From: Eutypella sp. D-1
Taxonomy: Eukaryota > Ascomycota > Sordariomycetes > Xylariales > Diatrypaceae
Length of the DNA stretch: 64,000 nucleotides
Assembly: GCA_023313575.1 (NCBI GenBank)
Contig: JAJTTP010000030.1
Location: forward strand, 248,001-312,000
Direction of reading: 5' to 3'
Shown here: piece after piece, positions 11,695 to 22,400 of the stretch
Layout: every line of letters begins with the position of its first letter
How positions within the stretch are numbered: position 1 is the first letter of the stretch
Made by a program: the position numbers and the translations under genes
The notes under the pieces: model-generated
Seen by the model: the letters and a program-made list of their open reading frames with translations, nothing else
Told to the model about the DNA's origin: nothing
Database searches by the model: none

Positions 11695-13158
11695 TGCGTC
11701 CTGCTGTTTTTCCTTGGTTTGTTTTTTTCGGTTTTTTCCTTGATGATCTTATCTACGTAACCAACCTTCATTCCCATACTCTTCGCTCGCATCTTCAGCA
11801 CTTGGCGAAGATCTCACATCGAGCCATAACGACAGTCAGATAGACGTGTGAGCCTGAGAGTTATGGAAGTGATGGGGGTGATGAGAGTGATGAGTTCCAG
11901 GTCAACAGGGATTCTGTCTTCCGCAAAGTATGGTTTTATGATAAAGGGGCTGCAAATACGCCGTCATGCAATGACCTCGCGGACTTTGATAAGAAATCAG
12001 ATGTTCTGTCCCTCTCAAGCCCGGCGCGAGTCCCATAATGGATACTATGAAGGTAATCATCAGTGGCATTCATCGAAAGATAGGCGAGTCTTGATAATTA
12101 TAATATCCCCCAATGCCACGACTACTAGCCTTGATTCATACTTCCATATAGCAACTCCGGGCCACCGCGCAGGTCTCTTACTGTATGTATAAGAGTTGCA
12201 GCACAGATATCTTCAGTGGAATGGATCGCCTTGGATCCCCCCCCCCCCCCAACATGCCCGCAACGGTCGGGTCAAAGCGAATTCGGCGTTCAACTCCCAA
12301 TATTCTTAATACGATAGGACAGTAACTCTCTCGTAACCCACAATTTTAATTGTTAATACATCCCTCGGGTAGAAACAGGAGACGGCGACGGCGGTATTAC
12401 CATCCCTTTTTACACGCATCATCTGAGTGACACATGCATTATAACCTACATAGTGGCGATGTCAGCTAGTCTAGCCCGACGTTTTTACCCTGCCCAGGCA
12501 AGCCCAGGTACGGATACTTCTCGGCCCACCCAAAGGTAAGTCTATCTCTATCTATTGGGCCCTAAAAAGGAGTGGGTTGGTGGGGTCGAGCCCGAAGGGA
12601 AATCCAACAGAAGCCGTTGAATCACACCCGATCATAATACTAATATTCACCATCAGATTTTGCATACTATACCACTTCCACTAGTATATAGAACATGGTA
12701 TATATGGCTGGTAGGTGCCATTATTAGATATACCGTCGCTTTAGACATTTTAGTAACATAACATGATGCTGGCAATGCACGTTAGCTTGCCTGATTCCTA
12801 GACTTGGTCGTGTGCTTCCTAGCGGTATTCATCGATCCTCCCTTGCGGATAGCTCGGTAAGTATATATAATATATAGAATTAGGATTCGCTGGCACTAAG
12901 TAAGCACAGCAGAGGCACAGTGAACAACGTGGTGTCACTTGCTCTCCCATAAGATACAACCAATCAAGACACCTTTCTCATTTTGTTTATTTGATATCAA
13001 TAACCTAGACCGTCGCCACTACACTATTCGATCATCTATATAAAGCATGTAAGCATATCGAACTATGTCTGAGCCTCAAGTCACACATCCATTACATATT
13101 ACTAACCAACGATAGCGTACAACCGTCACAAAGCAAAGCCATCGCACCCTACTCGAAA
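11695..13158. other. Intergenic region, no gene seen
   Basis: About 1.5 kb. A 114-codon + frame at 11848-12192 and minus-strand frames over the Yju2 gene show no domain or coding character. A poly-C run lies at about 12238-12250. The last 200 bases before 13159 look like promoter and leader of the SDR gene. Confidence 0.45.
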
Positions 13159-14188
13159 ATGGCCTCCTCTCCCCAGACTTGGCTGATAACCGGCTGCTCA
13201 AGTGGCTTTGGTGAACTATTCGTCAGAAAGCTTCGGGCTCAGGGAGAAAATGTCATCGCAACAGGTCGCAATGCCGATACCAAACTTGCTCATCTCAAGG
13301 ATACGGGTGCCAGCATCCTCGACCTCGATGTCTCCGCCCCACCACAGGAAATTAAGGACAAGATGGCTGAGGCATGGGGTTTGTATCCAGGTGGTATTGA
13401 CGTCGTCGTTAATAATGCTGGTTACATACTCAGCGGTGCCGTTGAGGAGCTCACGTGAGTACGAGCGTCTTCTGGTTTTCAGAGACTTCCCATACTATCC
13501 TACTAACTCCCGTGGTATCATCAGTCAAGAGGAACTAGAAGACGTTTTTAAGACCAATTTCCATGGACCTCTCAACATCACCAAGGCTTTGCTGCCCGAT
13601 ATCCGGAAGAAGGGCAAAGGCACGCTCCTCTACATGAGCTCACAAGCCGGCTGGCACACCGACCCCTGTGCCTCCGGTTATTGCGCAACCAAATTCGCCC
13701 TCGAAGGTACGTCCTAGGCTTTGTCCCATTTCCCAGCCTCAACCTGCCGATACACTTGATGAATATCGCGGTGCGGTGCAACTAATGCTATTCTTCTGGC
13801 AGGGGCTGTCGAGTGTCTATCCCAGGAGCTAGCCATAATCGCGCCGGGTGTGAAGGTGTTAATTGTCGAGCCGGGATATTTTCGTACTCGAGTTTTCGGT
13901 AACGTCAACCACGTCCCACCTCGCACAGAGGGTTATGAGCAGTTCAACGCCGCCACCCGGAAGGTCGAGGCCGGCATAGTGGGCAACGAGCCCGGCGACC
14001 CCGACAAGGCGGTCGCTGTCATGATCGACCTGGCCAAAGGCACGGGCGTCGCCGCAGGGAAGCAGGTGCCGCTTCGTGTGCCGCTTGGGAGTGATGGCTG
14101 GTCAAGGATCAAGGCTAAGTGTGAGAATACACTGAATATTTGTGACGACTGGGAAGATGCCGCCAAAAGTACCGACATCAGTTCTTGA
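13159..14188 (+). CDS. Classical short-chain dehydrogenase/reductase
   Basis: Three exons, 13159-13454, 13525-13706 and 13803-14188, giving 287 residues. Introns are 70 and 96 nt, with GTGAGT and GTACGT donors, CAG acceptors, and TACTAAC just upstream of the first acceptor. Visible motifs are the Rossmann cofactor loop TGCSSGFG (residues 11-18), NNAG (about 87-90), the catalytic Ser in YMSSQAG (about 138) and Tyr151-x3-Lys155 (YCATK). The VEPGYFRT segment is typical of fungal SDRs of the 17-beta-hydroxysteroid/retinol dehydrogenase type. Conserved residues are intact, so it is probably an active NAD(P)-dependent oxidoreductase. Substrate is unknown. It lies 2.3 kb from the polyketide cluster and is separated from it by secreted-protein candidates, so I do not assign it to the cluster. 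Confidence 0.9.
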
Positions 14189-14807
14189 AGAAGGCAAGGC
14201 CTGGTGTGGATCTACATCGCATGGGTCACCATGTCATCCTCTGGGTTAGAATATAGATAATGCCACGCTGATGCATTTCTTCTGTTAATGGTTTCGCCGT
14301 GGCTAAAATATTAGGATCATAGCCTAAGGTATAGCAGCCATGATATTGCTTTCCAAGAAGGCAATACAGTCTGTAATATTATTTGAAGATTCTGCGGCAG
14401 CAATTACTGCGCCGATAGCAAAATTGGCATCGATGGTGATCGGTTCATTCAGAGGCACAGCAAAGCTGGCGTTGACCCCAGCAGGGAGAGATAGGAAGGA
14501 TTGTCGAATTGCCAATGTTACAAATACATATATAAACTGTAAAAATGTAACTAGCTTCATTCAAAGATTGTAAAGTTGCAAGATCAAACGACAAAGTATA
14601 TGAGGGGAAAAGATATTATATCGGTCTAACACTACAGTTTATGCCCATGCAAAGGTCTATGTAGCCGCATTCATATTCCTATTTCGTGGCCTCCTCGAAC
14701 TTCATTTTATGTGATACACTCATTTCTTATCTTTGCATCATCAAACAGTCACCTCCTAACCACCCTGTTTACTTCTTCAGTAATCATATCGCATCAGCAT
14801 CTTTTCC
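14189..14807. other. Spacer before secreted-protein candidate
   Basis: Contains the SDR 3' region, the doubtful minus-strand small ORF listed separately, and the probable promoter of the reading frame that starts at 14808. Confidence 0.4.
14324..14560 (-). CDS. Possible small secreted protein, 78 aa
   Basis: Minus-strand frame of 78 residues. It begins MKLVTFLQFIYVFVTLAI, a plausible signal peptide (positive n-region, hydrophobic core), followed by an Ala-rich body ending IAFLESNIMAAIP. It holds a single Cys and no known domain. It would be divergent from the secreted-protein frame at 14808. There is no independent evidence of expression, and at this length a chance frame is possible. Confidence 0.25.
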   Translation of the reverse strand: MKLVTFLQFIYVFVTLAIRQSFLSLPAGVNASFAVPLNEPITIDANFAIGAVIAAAESSNNITDCIAFLESNIMAAIP

Positions 14808-15558
14808 ATGATTCTTATAACGCTTCTTATCCTGTGCGCTATTCCTCTGTTCGGCCCCCATGCAACCGTAAAGGCAGCACCGGCATTTGAGTTGAGCGAG
14901 CAAGAAGTCCCGATGGCTTTTAAGTCGTCAACCTCCGGTCGCCTCAAGGTCCCAGGGAATCACCGGCATATTAATGCTCCGACCCCTCCGATGACGTCTT
15001 CGAAATCAAACGTTTAGATTTCATACCTACTAACCCGCACGTGTGAGTTCATCTTCTCGACACGTCTGGCAGCCAGTTTCAGTTACCGCCATACTAATAC
15101 TTCTCTCCGCCTAGCCGCCTAGCGGCTTCTACTTCAATATCCGGCTCGTTGGTCATTTCGTCTCTGATACTGGCGACATGCCTTGGCTTAACATCACCAA
15201 TAACATCAACGGCCGCCCGGAGCTCGGGCCTTTGGTCAACTCATCGCTGTGCAATATAGGCGTATTCCAATTCATACCGATCTCCGGACACGATGACGGC
15301 ATTGCCTCGGGAAGGCATCGTTCCTGCCCTCCTACTATCCAGAAGGGGTACGCCTGGGCCACTTCTCCGCCTATACCCCTGTACCCATTCGCTGTACTTA
15401 TAGGTAGATGGGACCTCTGGGCTGAGGCGATAACCCAGGATCGAAGGGGGATATTCTATATTGAAGGTGCCTTTAATGCTACCACTTCAAAACACGAGGA
15501 CATAGCAGGGCTAGCATTGATTGCAACCGGGAGAGTGTACCCTACTATTACATACTAA
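14808..15558 (+). pseudogene. Small secreted protein gene, apparently frameshifted
   Basis: The ATG at 14808 opens with a convincing signal peptide (MILITLLILCAIPLFG, cleavage near VKAAPA) but this frame stops at 15015. From about 14981 another frame reads DPSDDVFEIKRLDF. It then crosses an 80-nt intron (GTGAGT at 15043, CCTAG at 15121-15122, TACTAAT branch word near 15092) in perfect phase into 15123-15558, which reads GFYFNIRLVGHFVSD and ends at TYPTITY-like sequence before a stop at 15556-15558. The two halves are joined only if one or two bases are gained or lost between about 14973 and 14990. This may be a true inactivating indel, a sequence error, or a missed intron. The body has two N-glycosylation-type sites (NIT, NSS) and two or more Cys. 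Family not recognised. Confidence 0.4.
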
Positions 15559-16455
15559 ATTGCTAGTGTATTCGCGACAGAATACTTTTCCATGGAAGGA
15601 AACATAAGTTAATATTCCACAGTTCTTCTTCTTATTTCAGTGTACTCATCTATGAATGTGTGCCAAAAGCATTATTTTTGAAAAATAAACAAGCAAACTA
15701 CCAATTAAGTAGTTAGGGGCGGATTTCGGACTAATCAGATAATTCTGCGACAGGACGCGTAAGTTCCAGACTCGGAAGACACAACACAACAGGTCAACTG
15801 AGCCCGAAGATGAGAGATATAATTTAACACCCTCTGACCTCAGTTACTGGAGACCGAGTCTAGAATAAACAGCCATACTCCACGCGTTAGGGGGAGGGGA
15901 AGGAGGGAGCAGGCCATAGAAGATGCTGAGCCCTCAAAGATCAAGCGAACCCTTCTGAGGTGCTTTGAGGTGAAAGCCGCTCACTTCTGAAGGCATGAGC
16001 GTAAAACCGTAGGCTTTGACGTCGGGGACGTCGTCACTGACGCTAATTCTGTATGGAAGTATAAGACCATCGAGACTAGTCGCGAAGAAAGGGAGGAAAC
16101 TAAGCAAGCTCGACAAGGGAAACCAATCCCAACTTCGCCCATCAAGGGATGGACGCCGCCGCGAAGACGGGCCACTGCCTTTCAAGCCCGTCCTCTCTGC
16201 AGGATTTATTCCCACTCACCTTACACACATACACATAGGCAGTTTTACAGAGCCAGCCCGCAATTATGTCAAGGGAAACACGACCAACGCTTTTCTGAAA
16301 AACTACTAATCGCAAATATCCACTAGATCATACAATCTTTGTCTACTCATGGGGTGGCCGAGATGAGATAGGAGTAATATACTTCGCATCTAAAAGCTCA
16401 AAAGGAAGATTTCTCAGTTATATCTAGACCCTATTGGTGTTACAAAGCTCTGCTT
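15559..16455. other. Intergenic region at cluster left edge
   Basis: About 0.9 kb between the secreted-protein candidate and the 3' end of the polyketide synthase gene. Frames of 93-97 codons at 15934-16309 overlap on both strands and carry no domain. Confidence 0.45.
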
Positions 16456-19400
16456 CTATGATTTGTCAGACCGTATCAAGCGTGGATATTTCGCAGAGCC
16501 AGGCTCATCAAAAGTCTCTATCAGGGCGGCGACAGCAGGGTGCAAGCCCGCCTCAATGGCCTTCTTGGCCCACTCCTCCATGGGAAGCGTGTCGTACAGG
16601 GACTGCCCTCCGGTCGGCCGTTGAAGTCCGATCGTGTTCATCTGGGCCATGGAGATCACGGTGTCACCGACGTTGTTAACGTACGTGATGCCTGCCGATC
16701 CGTCGACGGGCCGTAGCAGCTCTCGGACAATATCGTCGCAGACCGTCTGGACGCGCACAAGGTCAAAGAAGCCCGCATTGTGCTCGACATGTGGCACGGC
16801 ACGGATGCGGTGCGAATAGTGCAGCAGCGCATTGACCCAATCGAACTCGGCCCGTGCTACAGCTGCGTCGTCGCCCTCGCGAATGATGGTTGAAGGCCGC
16901 TGGATAACAATCCGCAGGTCTGGGTGCGTCGCATTCACGCGCTCCAGCATGCTCTCGCACACCCATTTGCCACACATATACCCGTGAGACCCGTCGCTCG
17001 GTGGTTCTTTGCCCGTCGTCGTGCACGACACCTCGCCGAAGGCGTCATCGTCAATGAACAAGGCCACGCCCGCCGACGACACGTAATGCAGCGGAATCTT
17101 GCGCGGAAGACACAGCTGCACCAGCTGCTTGGTCGACCCGACATTTGACTCACGCAGTGCCGAGTAGTACTTGAGGTGCGACGTATCGGAGCCGTTGTGT
17201 ATCACAGCGTCGATCTCTCTAAAGATGCACGTCGCCTCGGCTGGGGTCAAGCCCAGAAGCGGCTGCGTCAGGTCACCCTCGTAGTACGCGATACGATCGC
17301 TGGGCGCCGGCAGTTCCTTGGCTTGCAACCGCTCTGCGAGTTTTCGCACTGCTACACAGATGACCTTTTCGGTGGTCGGCTGCGCGAGCAAAGCATCGAG
17401 CAGGTGGTGGCCGAGAAGCCCGGAACAACCCGTCAGGAGAATGGTGCGGGGGATGGGATGAGGGGGCGGGCCGTCTGTGGGCACAAGCGTGCCGTTAGCA
17501 GGGCACGTCTCAGCCTTCCAATCTACCTTTAATGGATTGTCACCCTTGTCGGAAGCCCCTGCCGACGTATTTTCCGTCGGTGTTGTGTCACCGGCAGACG
17601 AACCCATGGATGTGTTATCGGCAGAACCCTCAGAGCTCCCGCTCACCGCCTCTCCTGCGCCTGTCTCATCCTCCGACTTGGATATCAAGGGTATCAGGTC
17701 AGCAGGAATGGTGCTGGCCGCTAGCTCGGTCAACGTCGACATCTGGGCATCGCTAGCCATGATCTTGAGCACGGGAATGCTGACGCGCAAATTTTTGGCG
17801 AACCACGAGCGGATGTCAACTGAAATGAGAGAATCGAGCCCCAGGTCGACGCTCCGCATCATCATGAGCTCCTCATCCGGTAGCGAATTCTGTAGGATCT
17901 TGCGCAGCTGGGCACCGAAGGCTTGCTGTATCACCTGGAGCACCTCCTGCGAGGTCTTGCAGGCGTGGAGACGGTCCTGAACCGAGACTTTGTCGCTTTG
18001 GTCCCTCTTCTCGTCGTCCTGGTTCGCCGTCTTGTGAATGATGAATCTCGCGAATTTAGGATCAGAGTACCATTTGGGGATGTTCTTTGACTCGTCCGGT
18101 GTAATTTCTAGAAGCCCGGTCGATATTTCTGGTCCCATGTCCGAGTCGAGATGGCCAGCCTCCATGGCCTCCGCGAAGATCTGGTGGAAGTCCTCTTCTG
18201 ACAGGTGCATCATGGCTGTCTTGGCTACCGTGACGTCAAGCTGGCGGGCTGACTGTGTGATGTAGCCCACTCCTATGATGGCACCGACGTTCACGACACT
18301 GGACCGTAAGCCGCGCTTCCGCCGGTTAGCTGCCACACTGCACATGCCCATGTTGGCGGCCGCATAGTTAGCCTGGCCCACGTTGCCTATAACGCAATTG
18401 ATGGAGGAGATGAGGACGAAGAAGTCGAGGTTCACGTCCTGGAATATATGGTCAAGGTGGATGCTGCCAAGCACTTTGGGCCTGGTCACGTCTTGGACCT
18501 GATCAAATTCCATGTTACGGATGGAGACATCTCGCAGCACCATGGCGGCATTAAGAGCACCAATGATGGGAGGCATCGTCTCCACGATGGTTCTATGCAC
18601 CCGTCGAAGAGCGCCCTCGTCTGTCACGTCACTACGAAATTGTCAGCTCTATGTCATCATCTTAACCCGGTATAAGAATCGACAACACATACCATGATAT
18701 TATCCTCACAGTAACCCCTTTCCGCGCGTGATCTTCCACCCAAATCGGGTCTATCTTCGGGTTTCTGCTAGTCAAAACCAGATTTCGAGCACCCATTTCA
18801 ATCATCCAGTCGCAAAGGGAAATGCCCAGAGCGCCTGATAGGCCGCATAACCAATATGTCTTGTCGCCCTTGAACAGCTTCTTGGTATCGAACCTCGTAA
18901 TCCTTGCTGACACCGGGCTTTGGGGCATCCAGTCGTTTACTATGGTAAGGGGTTGTGTAGGAAACTCGCCCAAGGCAAGACTTTGGAGGCTGACGACAGT
19001 TGGCTCGACCTTGCCCTGGTATGGACGGCCGGATATGGAACTGATGGCCCTCTCCAACTCATCTCCAAGAGCCTTACAGAGGCTTGATCGGTATGTCAGG
19101 GTGCGATGAGAGTAGAGCGTGCTGGGTGTTTCCTTCCTGCAGTGGGTTGGAAGGGCCGAAAGAATCGTTCGCAGCGTGTCTGAGTTGCTGTCATCAGAGA
19201 AGCTTACAAATGAATCAACCTGGTCAAGCCCAAGCGTTAAGCTCAGCTCGGCACGTTCCATGAAAGGGTATAGTTTGACCACCTTGTTAGGGACCAGCGT
19301 TTCCGAATGTTCGGTGCCCGTGCCCTCGGCTGTCAGAACCAGGTTGACCCCCTTGGTCAGCGCATAGTTTTCCACCGCTTGAGCCACCACTTCGGGCGCA

Positions 19401-22400
19401 TTGTGCACGAGAAGTTTCTGTTCGGGGTATAGAGGCTCTATGATTACAGCTGCAATAAGCTGGGATGCCAATTGCGTGAGCAGCACCTCTTCGCTCTGCG
19501 ACGCCAGTATCTGGTCGCAGTTGAGAGCTGCAACTTTAGGGACCTGAAGCAGCGATTTGAGTGCCGGGACCATTGTCACGAAGCGATTCCCTTCAGAGTC
19601 AGCTGCTACCGCTAGGAAGTAGTTTCCAAGGCGTGACTTTATGGCCGAGACGACAGCATGGGTTGTCTTGAGCTCGACAATGTCGTCGGTGAGCTGAATC
19701 CCTAGCTCATACCTCGACAGTTCTCGAAGCATGAGGCCGTGAGCGGCGTCGGGCTGCAGTTCGATTACTGAGTTGTTCATGCTCACTAGGTGGGAGATGG
19801 GTCGCTGAATCGAGTTCAAGCGGCTGTTGGCTGCTGATATAGCCGTCAGGCGCGGGACCAGGTCGCGGCTCTGGTGGTCGACAATGATCTCGGGCTCGGG
19901 GATGTGGTTAGCTGCCTGGTGGCTAACGACGACAAAACGGAGGAATCTCTCGGCCAGTTGTTGAGCGTCAATATTGGCCACGTTTGCCACATCAATGAAT
20001 TGCAGCCGTAGACCCTCTTCCTCGTGCACCGCCGACCGACCGAATCCCACTGTCATATTGGAATATGGCTCGTCAGCCAAGCGCCCCTCCGTAAGCCACA
20101 CAACAATGCTGTTTTCAGTGAACAGACCCCTGAATTTCGTCCACCTCGCAGGAGTCATGTCCTTGAACACGGGGTTCTCCAGGTCCAGCAAGCTCAACAC
20201 GGCTGTCTCAGAGTCCACCAAGATGTTAATATCCTCAAGCCGCTTACATAGGATGGTATCCTCGGCAAATGGAGCCAGAACGGTGCGTATACCTCCGACA
20301 ATGTCGGAAATCGCTGCTGTCTGACCGCCCAGGATTAGCAGCTTCTTTAGTCGCGGAACAGCTTGTGAATTGGCTGGCTCCAATGGCTGGCGGATGGCCT
20401 GGACGCTAGCATCGACCGCCTGGGACACGAAGAGACTGATTCCGAATGTGTCGAGCAGATGAGGCGGAGACATGGTGTCGATGCCGGAGAAGCCGGTCCT
20501 CAAGAGAAGCCGCTCCCACTCATCGACATTTATTAGGGGCGACAAGGTGCGGCCCTCATCGACGCCGCGCCACCATCCCGACAGCGTACCGAAGATGAAA
20601 CCGGCACCGGCCTGTAATGGGCCATCACTAGCTCCCTCGCCAACGATAAGATAGCCTCCCGGTTTAAGCATCTTGCGCAGGTTGCGCAGGGACTCGTCAA
20701 GCTTAGCAGTCGCGTGAATGACCATGTATGCGATGATAACGTCATAGGACCCTTCCTTGAATCCTTGCTGTGCCGGGTCCCTCTCGGCGTCGCACACCGA
20801 AAAGGCCAGCCGATCTCCCCATGGCGCTAGCAGATCCGCCGCGTTCTCAAAGAAGCTGGACGAGATATCGGTGAATGTGTACTTGTCAAAGTCAGAGCCG
20901 ATGGCCTGGAGGATATTTCTGGTGGCACCACCTGTGCCGGCACCGATCTCGAGTAGACTGAGATGCGGTTGGCAGTCGGTAATCTGCTTGACCGCCTGGC
21001 TTAACCATAGGGTCGACTGCATCGTTCCGAAACCCTGTGCGTAATAGAGGTCTAGCAATCCAGACTCGCGGAAGTGCTCCAGCATTGTTGTCTCCCCCTT
21101 GAAGACCTTGGGCATCGTGTGCCCAACTAACAACATGATTCTAACATCTGAGTTGTCGGCTACTCCTTTTTCATTGATCTCGCTAATCACGTCGTCTAGC
21201 GTGTCGTTTAGCCACTCCTTCTTCGCCCACTTATGCTCATCTTTTCGGATTAAGTCTGTCATATGTCTCGCATAATTGAGATAGTGGCAGAGCGGGCTTT
21301 GCCTTCTCACCGGCGCATCTTCTGCTACATTATCGTCAAATTCTCGAAGGAAGTAGGCGGCAATGCGGCTGAGGACCCAGAGAAGGTCGTTGTCATGCTG
21401 TGTCACGGGGATTTCTGCCGCTGCTAGATCGCCGTCGGGCATGATCGGCACAAAGTTCATCTTGTAGAAGAGATTTCGATCGTCGCTAGCTGTGGTGCCC
21501 ACGGGCTTAAATTTGACCCGGTCGACTTGGACAGCAGCGTTGGGTATATCATCTGCGTAGTACAGGCTGACATTCCCTGAGAAGCCTGAACCAGGCTCCA
21601 GACGTTCCTCACGGTTACAAGACGAATCGACACTCGTAAAACCGCTGCTGGAAGCGATGTCTGCGATAGCGGCAGGGTTGACCCTGATCTTAGCGATGCT
21701 TGTAGGCAGGTGCAGGAGTCGTAGCTGGCCATCGCCCGGGTAGCTGTAAGCGAGCATGACTGACTGAAATGCGGCGTCCAAATCTGCTGGGTGCACCAAC
21801 AGATGATCCATCCCCTCGGTCACGGCTCTCTTGGCCACGCAAGAAGCCCGGCCGAGTTTTCGTCGGAGCTGAACCAAGGCTGTAGAAGAGATAATAGTTA
21901 ACAAAAATTTCAAAGAGAAACATCATGAGAATCAATAGGCTATGTGCAGGTACTCACATCTAAAGCAGCCTGAAAAGTTGTACTCCAAACCCTCCATAAA
22001 TGTATACAGTCGGCTTTCGTCGAGAGGGATCATATGAGGAGGAGCTGGTTGGCGCCTGGGCAACACGTCAGGAGACGCTTCATCTCCGAGGAAGACTTTC
22101 AGATCTCCTCTGGCGGCTAGTACGAGGTCGGCAGAGTCTCCACCCACAGCTGCCGAGTAGGTGAAAGTCGCTGTAGTGTATCCCTTCGATGCATCCTTGA
22201 AGATGTTAGAGAACTCTATGAGCACCTCAACACCAGAGCCATCCCCATCAAACATGACAGCTTGATGTATATGGAAGTCGCTGAGCTCCATAAGCCTCAC
22301 AGTGACTGGGCCCCCCGCTCCCTCCGATGCCAGGTAGCGTGCGCCTTCGATGGCTGTGGCAACGTACTATTTCAGACTAGTCAGCATGTTTTTGCTCGTA

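Noticed and set aside
10960..11801. Long minus-strand frames (212 and 200 codons) opposite Yju2
   Set aside because: They are antisense shadows of a strongly conserved gene; their Ser/Arg-rich composition mirrors its Glu/Ala/Arg codons.
13159..14188. SDR as part of the polyketide cluster
   Set aside because: More than 2 kb and two unrelated candidate genes separate it from the PKS, and no shared motif links it to the cluster.
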